A stretch of DNA of 64,000 nucleotides from Algoriphagus iocasae (GCF_014206875.1 NZ_JACIJO010000003.1:536066-600065), one strand, 5' to 3'. Shown: positions 53,975 through 62,435, numbered from the stretch's first letter. Program-made: numbers and translations. Notes: generated from the sequence alone by a model not told the origin.

Positions 53975-55186
53975 ATGAAGTTTCTAATTGTTGAACAAGA
54001 TTTAAGGGTTTCTGGTACTAGTCAGGGAATTATATCCCGATCATTTTTGGGTAAGTTAAGAAAGGCTTATCCAGATTCCTTAATTGATGTTCATTACATA
54101 AAAGCAGAGGATTCTGTCGATAGGCTTGATTTACTTCCTGTAGATAATATTGTAGAATACAAAATAAATGCTTCTGCTCCATTTTTTGTAAAACTAGTCA
54201 ACAAACCGTATTGGAGACTAATGAATGTTTCTTTGGTAGAAGAGTGGTTGGTAGACCAATACACAAGGATAATAGCAAAGATAGACTACGAAAAATACGA
54301 CCATATATTTATTAGAAGTGCTGGTATCGGCCATGAAATAATTTTGGCTATAAAGGATTTACCGATTCTTAAAAAAGCCATCGTTAATTTTCATGATCCA
54401 TTTCCAGTTTCATGGTACGTCGGTTCAAAATTAAAACCAACAAGACTTGATTTCTACAGGCTGGAAAAAATGATGAAAGTTGTAGAGAATGCAAATGTAT
54501 GTACTTCTACAGCCTCCTATATGTCCCACGATTTGCAGCATCTCTATGGATCAAAAAAACCTTTTTATACACTTCCTCATCAATATGATCCTACTGTCTT
54601 TGTGGAAAAAAAAGCTTCTAATGTGAGGGTAAAAGAAAAGGCAGTCAGCATTTCCTACCATGGTGCTTTGATGTTTGGTAGAAATATTGAAAACCTGATT
54701 AAAGGATACAGCGAATTGATAAACTCCGATCCGTACTATGTGGAAAATACCGAATTGATTTTAAGGGTTAAAGGAAATGAGGTGGCTCGCTTCAAAGAGA
54801 TTTATGGAAATGCCCTGAACATCAAGTTTTTGGATACGGTGGATTTTGCTACCTCATCCAATGAACAGGCATTTCAAAGTGATATTGTAATTATTCTGGA
54901 AAACGGACCTTACTATTGCAATATTTTGGTGGGGAAAGCTCCTTTTTTAGCAGCAATAGATAAATCTGTATTCTGTGTTTCCCCGAAGAAAAGCGAACTG
55001 AGAAATATAGTTTCTGATGAAACTTGCATTGCTGATATGGGAGATGTCAATGAAATAAAAACTAAACTTAAAAGACTCATAGATAATGAGTTAAACCAAG
55101 GAGAGAAGATTAAGCCTTTTGGGGATTATTTCAGTCAAGAGAATTTCAAAGTTCAATTGAATGAAATTTTAAATGCTAACTCCTGA
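53975..55186 (+). CDS. GT-B-like glycosyltransferase, diverged
   Basis: This 403-residue soluble protein is probably a glycosyltransferase with two Rossmann halves. The C-terminal half has ISYHGALMFGRNIENLIKGY (about residue 226), which matches the G-x-x-x-x-x-K/N donor-domain opening of GT4-like enzymes. A later FQSDIVIILENGPYYCNILV replaces the usual EGxxxxxxE signature. The N-terminal VRVSGTSQG-type loop (seen as LRVSGTSQGIISRSF) suits an acceptor site. It follows AsnB after a 95-base gap. The family is a guess; the position favours use of the CMP-nonulosonate made upstream. Confidence 0.6.
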   Translation: MKFLIVEQDLRVSGTSQGIISRSFLGKLRKAYPDSLIDVHYIKAEDSVDRLDLLPVDNIVEYKINASAPFFVKLVNKPYWRLMNVSLVEEWLVDQYTRIIAKIDYEKYDHIFIRSAGIGHEIILAIKDLPILKKAIVNFHDPFPVSWYVGSKLKPTRLDFYRLEKMMKVVENANVCTSTASYMSHDLQHLYGSKKPFYTLPHQYDPTVFVEKKASNVRVKEKAVSISYHGALMFGRNIENLIKGYSELINSDPYYVENTELILRVKGNEVARFKEIYGNALNIKFLDTVDFATSSNEQAFQSDIVIILENGPYYCNILVGKAPFLAAIDKSVFCVSPKKSELRNIVSDETCIADMGDVNEIKTKLKRLIDNELNQGEKIKPFGDYFSQENFKVQLNEILNANS

Positions 55187-55307
55187 TTTTTTTCAATATT
55201 AAAGATAAAATAGAAACCTAAAAATTTATCAAAAATTCACGATATTTAAAGAATACATTCGCAAGCTTGAGATCACATTTTTAATTTAGACTAAGATGTA
55301 GCAAACT

Positions 55308-55315
55308 TAATTTTG
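55308..55315 (+). promoter_or_regulatory. Possible Bacteroidota -7 element upstream of the 55415 gene
   Basis: TAATTTTG matches TAnnTTTG exactly and lies in the 228-base gap before an isolated gene, leaving a leader of about 95 bases. A TTTG -33 element is not seen at normal spacing. The rest of 55187-55414 is AT-rich without other clear signals. Confidence 0.22.
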
Positions 55316-55414
55316 CCTTTGTTTTTTAGATTGCCTTCTGTCCAGAATTGACTTTTAATTCGAAAAAAAATTTGGGAATCTGTTAAACATTATCTTTTAT
55401 TAATTCTTTAAACT

Positions 55415-57058
55415 ATGAAATATCGTGTCAATATCTCTAATCTATCCTTTGACATAGAAGTGGAGAAAGCCGAGGATCTTTCCGAAACCATCGCTAATTC
55501 ACTTTCCTCGGCAATAGTGGCAGCTCTTCCAAAAGACTTGGTTCCCGGTGCTAGCCCAGAAATTTCAAAATCAAAATATATTACCCTTGAGGAATTTGAT
55601 TACGATTGGGAAAAAGCCATCCAACACACTCAAAATTCTGATGTATCAATTATTAAACTTCAAAAAGGGAAGAAATACAAAATCAAAGAGTATTCAACCC
55701 AAAAACTAACAAAAGACCTCTTTATTATTTCAGAAGGAGATTCGGAATTAATCTTCGGAATTGATAATTATGATCAATGGAAACCTCATCCAGGAGTGAA
55801 TCAGGATAGATATGTTTTTGATTTAGGAAAGTGGAATTCAAAAGTTGGAATCATCAACACTGATCTAAAGTCTGCCAATACAGTTGCCGAGGTACAACCA
55901 TTTTATAGAGGAGTATTTATTAATTCCATCGAGCAAGGACAAAGCGGATTTATTGCCATCATTAACTCAGACACCAATATGGAGTTTGGATTGATTTACT
56001 CTGGGGGTCAAGACGAAAGTATAACTGTCATTCAAAAGGATATTAAATTTAAAGGAGTGATTTGGCAGGAGCTTAAAGCAAAAAATGGGGGAGGTCTATC
56101 TTTGATTATGGATAATTGCTATTTAGAGCAATGGGATCCTCCCACTTACTTTCAAAAACAGATAAGCTTTTCTAAAAATTATGCTACACTACTGGAAGGG
56201 AGTTTTAATCAAATTGAAAATATCTTTCAGGGAATGGGGAACAGCTCAAATATTATTTTTTGCGAAGGGATGACTTTTTTACTTCCTCCAAAAACTTTTA
56301 TCGAGAACTACCACAATCGATACAATTTTGACTCTTTACTTCAAACCAATAATGATAGTTCGCACTACATTCATTCAATTCCTCAAAAAGGGGAGAAGTT
56401 TCTTGTGAGCAGGAGCTATTCAATCGATAATGAAATCATTCCAGATATGATTCGAAATGTAATTAATTGGGAAAAGCTAGGAATTACTCCGTCAAAAAAT
56501 ATTGTAAGGTCCCTTCAAGCTGGAGATGTATTGAAAATTGATTCAATTGAATATACGATTAAAGTAAAGGATAGAGTGAATGGTGTTGCCTTTAATTCAG
56601 AGTATAGACACAATGGGCAAGACTCTTATTATTCGGAAGAATTTAAATTGGATAAAGCTCTACCTACAAATGTACCCATGGTATTTGAAGTAGAAATAAT
56701 TAAAAGTATGGGAGAAGCTTTACTGGACGGAAAACCTAGACCTGGATATATTATCTTTAAATACAATAAAAACTGGCAGACAAATGTGGAGGTGGATCAT
56801 GGAATTGATTATATGCTGGCCTCTAATCCTTTTGGAGTTCTTTCATATAACCATGAAGAAATCTCTGTCTGGGCTAGAAAAACAATACATAAGGGCTTTT
56901 ATCGACAATCAAAGTCGGGAGTTGGAAAATCAAAAGGCTATACATTAAAAGAATGCCAAGGTTTTCAAGATCAATTTCATCCTAGGGACACTATAAAATC
57001 TGAAGGCCAAATGGATCAAAAGGCTATAGATTTTATTAATTATTTAGAAAATCTATAA
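55415..57058 (+). CDS. Unrecognised 547-residue protein (possible beta-helix), no signal peptide
   Basis: No family was recognised. The N-terminal ~45 residues (MKYRVNISNLSFDIEVEKAE) resemble a small beta-grasp or variable domain, followed by a Pro/Ser linker. Residues ~55-300 are strand-rich with turns (IIKLQKGKKYKIKEYSTQ, LFIISEGDSELIFGIDNYD, GVFINSIEQGQSGFIAIINS), suggesting a right-handed beta-helix like tailspike or pectate-lyase folds. The C-terminal third has KNIVRSLQAGDVLKIDSIEY and a Lys-rich end. There is no signal peptide, membrane segment or T9SS domain. It stands alone between gaps of 228 and 111 bases, suggesting its own promoter. Role unknown. Confidence 0.75.
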   Translation: MKYRVNISNLSFDIEVEKAEDLSETIANSLSSAIVAALPKDLVPGASPEISKSKYITLEEFDYDWEKAIQHTQNSDVSIIKLQKGKKYKIKEYSTQKLTKDLFIISEGDSELIFGIDNYDQWKPHPGVNQDRYVFDLGKWNSKVGIINTDLKSANTVAEVQPFYRGVFINSIEQGQSGFIAIINSDTNMEFGLIYSGGQDESITVIQKDIKFKGVIWQELKAKNGGGLSLIMDNCYLEQWDPPTYFQKQISFSKNYATLLEGSFNQIENIFQGMGNSSNIIFCEGMTFLLPPKTFIENYHNRYNFDSLLQTNNDSSHYIHSIPQKGEKFLVSRSYSIDNEIIPDMIRNVINWEKLGITPSKNIVRSLQAGDVLKIDSIEYTIKVKDRVNGVAFNSEYRHNGQDSYYSEEFKLDKALPTNVPMVFEVEIIKSMGEALLDGKPRPGYIIFKYNKNWQTNVEVDHGIDYMLASNPFGVLSYNHEEISVWARKTIHKGFYRQSKSGVGKSKGYTLKECQGFQDQFHPRDTIKSEGQMDQKAIDFINYLENL

Positions 57059-57169
57059 AAAAACAAAATTTGATTATTACTTTAGTTTAAAGCTGGTAGA
57101 TAGGTAATCTATATTTTGTCTGTCAGAGCTTTTTGGGATTATTAAATTAAACGAATTAATTTTTTACCT

Positions 57170-57853
57170 ATGTTGAAAGATAAACTCAGAAGGTTGATTC
57201 ATTCAAGATATAGAGTGTCATTCTCAAAATCCGGGGAAGATATTCAGATTTTTAAATTGCTTAATTCTTCAGGAGGCGCATATTTGGACATTGGCTGTTT
57301 TGAACCTGTTACTTTTTCCAATACCTATTTTTTTTACCTCAGGGGCTGGTCAGGTGTAGTCGTAGACCCAAATCCCACATTAAAAAACCTATTCAAAACT
57401 CTTCGTCCCCAAGATTCATTTGTGAACAAAGGGATTTCCTCATCTCCAGGTGTACTCAAGTATTACACTCTCCCTTATAAAATGAGTTCAATGAATACTT
57501 TTGATTATTCTTTTCTTGAAAAGAATAATCTGGTTCAATACATAGAGAAGGAGCTCTCAATTCCCATTATTACCATGGATGAATTGATTTCCGAACACAA
57601 GCTGGAAAACAAGATCGACTTCTTGGATGTGGATGTTGAAGGTCTTGATTTAGATGTCTTGAAATCGAATAATTGGGAACTATTCCGACCAAAAGTTATT
57701 ATGGTAGAAACGGATCAATCTTTCGAGGAAGATTTGAATAGTTGTATTTATCAACTTCTAAGAGAAAAAGAATATCGATTGATATCTAAGCATGTTCAAA
57801 ATATACATGGTTCTGGAAACCTGATTTTTGTGAAAAATGAATACAGGATTTAA
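57170..57853 (+). CDS. FkbM-family methyltransferase
   Basis: This 227-residue protein shows the FkbM pattern: SKSGEDIQIFKLL, GAYLDIGCFEPVTFSNTYFF (about residues 36-55) as the SAM-binding motif I, GWSGVVVDPNPTLKNLF (about 60), IDFLDVDVEGLDLDVLKSNN (about 150) and an acidic VETDQSFEEDL segment. FkbM enzymes O-methylate sugars, polyketides and other acceptors, and they are frequent in glycan clusters. It has its own 111-base upstream gap and converges with the leftward SGNH/MBOAT pair 32 bases further on. Confidence 0.86.
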   Translation: MLKDKLRRLIHSRYRVSFSKSGEDIQIFKLLNSSGGAYLDIGCFEPVTFSNTYFFYLRGWSGVVVDPNPTLKNLFKTLRPQDSFVNKGISSSPGVLKYYTLPYKMSSMNTFDYSFLEKNNLVQYIEKELSIPIITMDELISEHKLENKIDFLDVDVEGLDLDVLKSNNWELFRPKVIMVETDQSFEEDLNSCIYQLLREKEYRLISKHVQNIHGSGNLIFVKNEYRI

Positions 57854-57885
57854 TCGATTTTTTCTACAGGTATTTCCTTTTACAA

Positions 57886-58791
57886 TTATTTCTGAAGTAT
57901 CTGATAGCTTTCAGCAAATACTGTAGTAGCAGCTATTTTCCCTTCAAGGTTGACGTGGATTTCATCATAAAAGAGGGAAGCTTCTTTAAGTAGATCAGAG
58001 TGATTGATTAATGGAAAATTTAATTGATTAGAGATCTCAATTTTTTCACTTTTATAAGGGGCGATATACAAAATTAAATTGCAGTTGTTTTCTTTCAAGT
58101 AAGCTGCTAAATCCTCAATGATTGGGTTAGTGATGTTGACTTTTTTGGATACAGTCCCTTCATAATACTCAGAAACTCCTTCGTCTATTGCATTTGGATA
58201 AGTGTAATCTCCAAATTCATCAAACCTATGCCGATACTTGGGTCTTATAGCAGAAATGATAGAGGAGACCAATAATTCGGAATTATAGTAACTATATGCC
58301 AGCATAGGGAAATAAGGGATATATGACAAGGGCTTTAGAATACCTTTTTCCCTCAGCCATAAATAATTCCTGATATATTCCCTCTCTGCATAGGGCCCAA
58401 TCCTGTAATCATTGTCATTTAATTCAATTTTGGAGGTTACAAAGTGATCCTGATCAATGACCAAAATGCAGTTTTTTGCTTCGAAGCCTGATTCAAAGAA
58501 ATGTTGAACCATCAACAAATGACTTGGTAGTCCGGTGTCATCCAAAGAAAGATTGAAACCTTTTTGATTCATTAAACTTCCAAGAAGTTTGGTGTCCAAT
58601 GAGGTAAGTCCACGACTGGATCCTGCAATTATGAAATCCAGTTTTTGTCCCGGTTGAAATTCATTTATGATATAGCTAGGCTTGAAAAAGGACGATTGTT
58701 TCAGAAAGTAATTCGCAGAAAATGAAATGAGGTTTGCCAGTAAAATGATTAGTAAACTGTATTTGACAATTTGAACTAGAAAATGTCTCAT
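57886..58791 (-). CDS. SGNH-like membrane-anchored hydrolase/acyltransferase partner of MBOAT
   Basis: This 301-residue protein has one N-terminal membrane segment (residues ~10-28). FIIAGSSRGLTSLD (Ser58/Ser59) corresponds to the nucleophile block and FYDEIHVNLEGK (Asp276, His279) to the D-x-x-H block of SGNH-type enzymes. A second Ser/Asp-rich segment (GFNLSLDDTG) sits between them. Proteins of this form (DltD/AlgJ/AlgX-like) move an acyl group delivered by an MBOAT protein onto an exported polymer. The MBOAT gene is four bases upstream on the same strand, so the two form an operon. The acceptor glycan is not known. Confidence 0.75.
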   Translation of the reverse strand: MRHFLVQIVKYSLLIILLANLISFSANYFLKQSSFFKPSYIINEFQPGQKLDFIIAGSSRGLTSLDTKLLGSLMNQKGFNLSLDDTGLPSHLLMVQHFFESGFEAKNCILVIDQDHFVTSKIELNDNDYRIGPYAEREYIRNYLWLREKGILKPLSYIPYFPMLAYSYYNSELLVSSIISAIRPKYRHRFDEFGDYTYPNAIDEGVSEYYEGTVSKKVNITNPIIEDLAAYLKENNCNLILYIAPYKSEKIEISNQLNFPLINHSDLLKEASLFYDEIHVNLEGKIAATTVFAESYQILQK

Positions 58792-58795
58792 TCTC

Positions 58796-60217
58796 TTAAA
58801 ATTGGAAATAAATAAAACTGATAGGATTTTTAAAGGCTGCCATAAATAGGATCAAAATGCATAAGGCCACAAGCATTTTACTATTTAGAGTGACTTCAAC
58901 TTTCTTTTTTAGGGAAAAATATATTTCAATTCCCATTAAAAGGAATATCCCTATAAACACAAATCCTGTTATCAATAAATGTTTGGAGGTAGAGAAAATT
59001 AGGTTTGTGGTTCCTGTTGAGGCAAATAAGTTTACTAAATACTGATTTGCATCGTAAACAGTATTTGATCTGAAATATACCCAAGCCAAACAGGTCATCC
59101 CGAAAGTCAAGATTATTGGGACGATATTTTTAAGGGAAATGATGGTGAATTCCTCATCTTTTTCTTTTCTCAAAATGAATACCGGCAAGTATAATAAACC
59201 ATGGATGGAGCCCCAGACCAAAAAAGTCCAATTGGCTCCATGCCAGATTCCACTTATAATAAATACGATAATTACATTAACTAATGCTCTCCATTTACCA
59301 TTTCGGCTTCCTCCAAGTGGAATATAAAGGTAATCCCTAAACCAACTTGAAAGTGAAATATGCCATCTTTTCCAAAATTCACTGATATTTTTCGATAAGT
59401 AAGGAAACTTAAAGTTTGTCATCAGGTCAAATCCAAATAACCTGCTTGTGCCAATGGCTATATCTGAATAACCACTGAAATCCCCATAGATCTGAAAAGC
59501 AAAAAATATCATTCCTATCAATAGGGATCCTGTGCTTTGATTACTATAATCCTGAAATATACCGTCAACTATAACTGAGGCATTGTCAGCGATCACCATT
59601 TTTTTGAATAGCCCCCAGATAATAATCTTTACACCCGATACGGCAAATTCATAATTGAATTTACGCTCCTTAAAAAACTGAGGTAAAAGATTACTAGCTC
59701 TTTCAATTGGCCCTGCAACTAATTGAGGAAAGAAACTGACAAATGTTAAAAACCCGATCAAATTTTGACTGGGTTCTATTTTTTCCCGATAAATATCAAT
59801 GGTATAACTCATGGTTTGAAAAGTGTAAAAGCTGATGCCTACCGGTAAAATGATATTTATTGTGACGAAGTCTAATTGAGCACCAAATAGGGTAAAGGAG
59901 TCTATAAAGCTTTGAACGAAAAAATTAAAGTATTTGAAAAAAAAGAGGAGTCCTAAATTCAAGCTAATACTGATTCCGAGCAACAGTCTTTTAATATTTT
60001 GAGAGCTAGTCTCGGGTATTTTTTTGCCTATGATATAATCAACAAGTGAACTGAAAAGGATTAACCCCAAAAATCTCCAGTCCCACCATCCATAAAAAAA
60101 GTAACTGGCAGCTAATAATAAAGAATTCTGGATTTTGAGGCTTTTATTGCACACAAACCAATAAAGGAAGAAAACTACAGTCAAAAATATTACAAACTCA
60201 ATCGAGTTAAACAGCAT
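58796..60217 (-). CDS. MBOAT-family membrane O-acyltransferase (AlgI/DltB-like)
   Basis: This 473-residue protein has about 11-12 membrane segments. It carries the MBOAT hallmark FIISGIWHGANWTFLVWG with the invariant His near residue 326. FWKRWHISLSSWFRDYLYIP (about 280) is the AlgI-type active-site helix. It would carry an acyl group, usually acetyl, across the inner membrane to the SGNH partner encoded four bases downstream, acylating a glycan outside the cytoplasm. It is divergent from the WecA-like gene across a 359-base gap. Its role in this locus is inferred from neighbourhood only. Confidence 0.92.
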   Translation of the reverse strand: MLFNSIEFVIFLTVVFFLYWFVCNKSLKIQNSLLLAASYFFYGWWDWRFLGLILFSSLVDYIIGKKIPETSSQNIKRLLLGISISLNLGLLFFFKYFNFFVQSFIDSFTLFGAQLDFVTINIILPVGISFYTFQTMSYTIDIYREKIEPSQNLIGFLTFVSFFPQLVAGPIERASNLLPQFFKERKFNYEFAVSGVKIIIWGLFKKMVIADNASVIVDGIFQDYSNQSTGSLLIGMIFFAFQIYGDFSGYSDIAIGTSRLFGFDLMTNFKFPYLSKNISEFWKRWHISLSSWFRDYLYIPLGGSRNGKWRALVNVIIVFIISGIWHGANWTFLVWGSIHGLLYLPVFILRKEKDEEFTIISLKNIVPIILTFGMTCLAWVYFRSNTVYDANQYLVNLFASTGTTNLIFSTSKHLLITGFVFIGIFLLMGIEIYFSLKKKVEVTLNSKMLVALCILILFMAAFKNPISFIYFQF

Positions 60218-60576
60218 AATAAATGTATGAATTAGTTTTTTGAAAATAGGTAATTAGGCCATATTCAAATCAAGCGTAATTATTCCAAATTTGAAAACCT
60301 ATTTTGAATATTGTCTCCATTCGATTTTCCGATTCGGATTGCAAAATGGGCTAGGGCTCTTTATATTTAAAATAAGCGAATTGGATTGTATGCACCTTTC
60401 AAGGTGATTTTGTTAACTTATTGTTTAATTTGGTAACCAGCTGAATTCCAATTAATCACAATTGAAGAAAATGCCTTATATTTTTTTTGATGTTTTTTTC
60501 AAAAATGTTTATTAAATCTTTGTCCTCAATAATAATTATTTAATACTAATTTCAAGTTTCGTACATTTCAGTTTAG
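60218..60576. other. 359-base divergent intergenic region
   Basis: This region separates the leftward MBOAT gene and the rightward sugar-phosphate transferase, so it must hold promoters for both. It is AT-rich with long T runs near 60480-60500. No exact TAnnTTTG element with correctly spaced TTTG was found; TACATTTC at 60562 is one mismatch off but lies only 7 bases from the start codon. No ORF or repeat is convincing. Confidence 0.5.
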
Positions 60577-61539
60577 ATGATTTTATCACACCTCATCGTT
60601 TTTTTGATCTTGTTATTAATAGCATTGGTTTATCAAAGGCTTGCTATCAGGTTTAAGATAATTGATGTTCCTAATGACAGAAGTTCCCATCAAATCCCTA
60701 CCGTAAGGGGAGGAGGGATTCTTTTTCCTGCTGGAGTTTTACTCTGGTGGATGGCATTTGACTTCCAGAATACCTGGATGGTAATTGGGATCTTATGGGT
60801 TGCCGCCATTTCATTGATGGATGACCTGTACTCTCTTTCCAGAAAACTTCGATTTGGAGTCCAGTTCTTGGCGATTTCTATGGCGTTTTTTGAATTGGAT
60901 GTATTTCAATTAATGCCCTGGTATGTCATTTTAGGATTTTATATCATTGGATTGGGATGTATCAATGCCGTCAATTTCATGGATGGGATCAATGGGATCA
61001 CGGGCTTATATTCCTTGGTTTTCTTGGGAAGTCTTCTTGCCATCAATGAATATACCCCCATTTTTGACAGTGAATTGATCCAATATGAGATTCTTGCCAT
61101 CTGTGTTTTCCTGATTTTCAATTTTAGAAAACGGGCAATGATGTTTGCAGGTGATATAGGCAGTATCTCTATTGCCTATTTGATGATTTATTTCATGACC
61201 CAATGGTATCTGGAGACCAAAAGCTGGACCGTCGTGTTAGTCCTTTTGGTTTATGGGGTAGAAACCATCCTCACCATGATCCAAAGGGGGTTGAATAAAG
61301 AAAACGTACTTCAACCCCATAGAAAACACCTCTACCAGATTCTTGCAAATGAAGGTAAAAAAGAGCATGTACTTATTGCTGTTTTTTATGCCATGATACA
61401 ACTTCTGTTAAATTACTTTTTATTTATACGATATAAGACCATGCCTGCAAATGATTTAACTGTTTTGGTAATAGTTGTTTTTTGTTTGCTTTACCTCAGT
61501 ATCAAACTATCCCTACAGAGAAAACACCATCTGAATTAA
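60577..61539 (+). CDS. WecA/WbpL-type polyprenyl-phosphate HexNAc-1-phosphate transferase
   Basis: This 320-residue integral membrane enzyme has about 9-10 helices. Motifs are RSSHQIPTVRGGGILFP (about residues 30-46), SLMDDLYSLSRKLRFG (Mg-binding Asp pair, about 85), NAVNFMDGINGITGLYS (about 130), MFAGDIGSISIAYLM (about 190) and QPHRKHLYQIL (about 247). It transfers HexNAc-1-phosphate from a UDP-sugar to undecaprenyl phosphate, starting a lipid-linked glycan. It is the only initiating transferase in the window, so it probably serves one or more of the glycans encoded here. A GNE-type epimerase such as the one at 35561 could supply its donor. Confidence 0.92.
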   Translation: MILSHLIVFLILLLIALVYQRLAIRFKIIDVPNDRSSHQIPTVRGGGILFPAGVLLWWMAFDFQNTWMVIGILWVAAISLMDDLYSLSRKLRFGVQFLAISMAFFELDVFQLMPWYVILGFYIIGLGCINAVNFMDGINGITGLYSLVFLGSLLAINEYTPIFDSELIQYEILAICVFLIFNFRKRAMMFAGDIGSISIAYLMIYFMTQWYLETKSWTVVLVLLVYGVETILTMIQRGLNKENVLQPHRKHLYQILANEGKKEHVLIAVFYAMIQLLLNYFLFIRYKTMPANDLTVLVIVVFCLLYLSIKLSLQRKHHLN

Positions 61540-61757
61540 AATTCCTATTTGCTTTTGTTTTTTAACCCAGACAATCCTGCAAACCGGATAGTTGCTTATT
61601 TTTTCTCTGTCAGTTTACCTCGGTTCTTCAATCCAATCTGTGGAAGAAGGAAACAAATTCATGAAATTGGAATCAACTTTTGATTAGAATATTAAGCTGT
61701 TCATGAATTCTGGGAAATAAGAAAAATTGATCAAAAAAGACATATCCATCCCAAAGC

Positions 61758-61783
61758 AAAAAAAGCCGAGGAAGACCCCGGCT
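61758..61783 (-). terminator. Strong Rho-independent terminator, leftward orientation (possibly bidirectional)
   Basis: AGCCGAGG (61764-61771) pairs with CCCCGGCT (61776-61783) around AAGA, with one A-C mismatch. Seven A residues at 61758-61764 would give a U7 tail on a leftward transcript. On the plus strand the tail is only CTCTTTATA, so rightward termination after the WecA-like gene is weaker. No annotated gene is transcribed leftward into it. Confidence 0.65.
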
Positions 61784-61792
61784 CTTTATATG

Positions 61793-61808
61793 TTAGGCAA
61801 TAGCCTAA
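61793..61808. other. Small perfect hairpin TTAGGC/GCCTAA
   Basis: TTAGGC (61793-61798) and GCCTAA (61803-61808) pair exactly around AATA. It sits nine bases from the GC-rich terminator hairpin, so the two could form a compound structure at the end of a transcript. Confidence 0.4.
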
Positions 61809-61814
61809 TTAAAC

Positions 61815-61892
61815 TTAACGCTTAACAAATAAAGTACATAAAAAGCGTAAAGAAAATACCCAATATTGGGTATTTTTTGACCTTTTTCGCAT
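61815..61892 (-). other. Possible 25-residue basic/hydrophobic small ORF
   Basis: A leftward ATG at 61892 opens 25 codons (start MRKRSKNTQYWVF, end LCTLFVKR): a Lys/Arg-rich N-terminus, a hydrophobic middle and a KR end. It stops 32 bases before the leftward terminator hairpin at 61758-61783, so a complete short transcription unit is imaginable. A 24-base palindrome lies inside the ORF and could equally be the only functional element. Codon count is too low to exclude chance; no family recognised. Confidence 0.2.
61853..61878 (+). terminator. 24-base perfect palindrome with T tract
   Basis: AAAATACCCAAT (61853-61864) is followed immediately by its exact reverse complement (61865-61876). The T run extends to 61878. 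As RNA it would form a 9-bp stem with an AATATT loop followed by U residues, the form of a Rho-independent terminator for rightward transcription from the WecA-like gene. It could also be an operator for a dimeric DNA-binding protein. Confidence 0.55.
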
Positions 61893-61960
61893 GATTTTTA
61901 ACCCTAATGTGAATTTTCACCAGATCCCATTCCAAATAAATTTCAAATTCTTATTTCAAA

Positions 61961-62121
61961 ATTTGAAATTTGAAATTTGAAATAACCCCCGACATCCAAC
62001 ATCATACATCTGACATCCGACATCCGACACCTCACATCATACATCCAACACCCGACATCATAAATCATATATCATACATCATAGATCCCACTTCCGTCTC
62101 CCGTCACCCGTCTTCCGTCTC
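61961..62121 (+). repeat. In-register heptanucleotide tandem repeat array, 23 units
   Basis: The 161 bases divide exactly into 23 heptamers. Three ATTTGAA units (61961-61981) and one ATAACCC are followed by fourteen units of the CCGACAT/CATACAT type (61989-62086), then CCCACTT and CCGTCTC, CCGTCAC, CCGTCTT, CCGTCTC (62094-62121). Period is strictly seven although the unit sequence drifts. The left edge also forms an inverted repeat: TTATTTCAAA (61951-61960) with TTTGAAATAA (61976-61985). No spacers exist, so it is not CRISPR. Confidence 0.85.
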
Positions 62122-62210
62122 TCATCCTTTCAGCCTTCATACTTCTAACTTAACTTCACCACTTTAACTTTTATTACCGGTGAAGCGACTGCCTACTGAG
62201 ATTCGTTAAA

Positions 62211-62277
62211 AATCCCCCAGCCCCCTTTAATTAAGATTTTCATCCTATCAACAATTATCTACAAGGGGGATTGGGAT
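62211..62277. repeat. Inverted repeat of C and G runs
   Basis: CCCCCTT (62221-62227) pairs with AAGGGGG (62263-62269), and ATCCC (62212-62216) with GGGAT (62273-62277), enclosing a ~35-base AT-rich loop. The shape is that of small intergenic repeat elements with C-run/G-run ends. Only one copy is present in the window, between the two heptamer arrays, so its status as a dispersed family is not shown here. Confidence 0.45.
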
Positions 62278-62360
62278 CCGTCTTCGATAACCAACATCTA
62301 ACATCCGACATCCCACATCCAACATCATACATCTGACATCTAACATCCGACATCATACAT
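62278..62360 (+). repeat. Second heptanucleotide tandem repeat array
   Basis: One CCGTCTT unit (62278-62284) is followed by six bases and then ten perfect-length heptamers from 62291 to 62360: CCAACAT, CTAACAT, CCGACAT, CCCACAT, CCAACAT, CATACAT, CTGACAT, CTAACAT, CCGACAT, CATACAT. The unit set is the same as in the 61961-62121 array, but the two arrays are not in the same phase. Confidence 0.85.
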
Positions 62361-62435
62361 CAACCCATACCCCTTTCACCAAAATATAAGGCCGTCAAAA
62401 AGGCAATATGAAATATTAACAAAAAGGATTTATGA

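Noticed and set aside
61970..62167. 65-codon plus-strand ORF over the repeat array
   Set aside because: It is a direct translation of heptamer repeats (His/Pro/Ser/Ile-rich periodic peptide), with no start context; seven-base periodicity is not codon-like.
61989..62360. CRISPR array
   Set aside because: Units are only seven bases, abut without spacers, and no cas genes are present.
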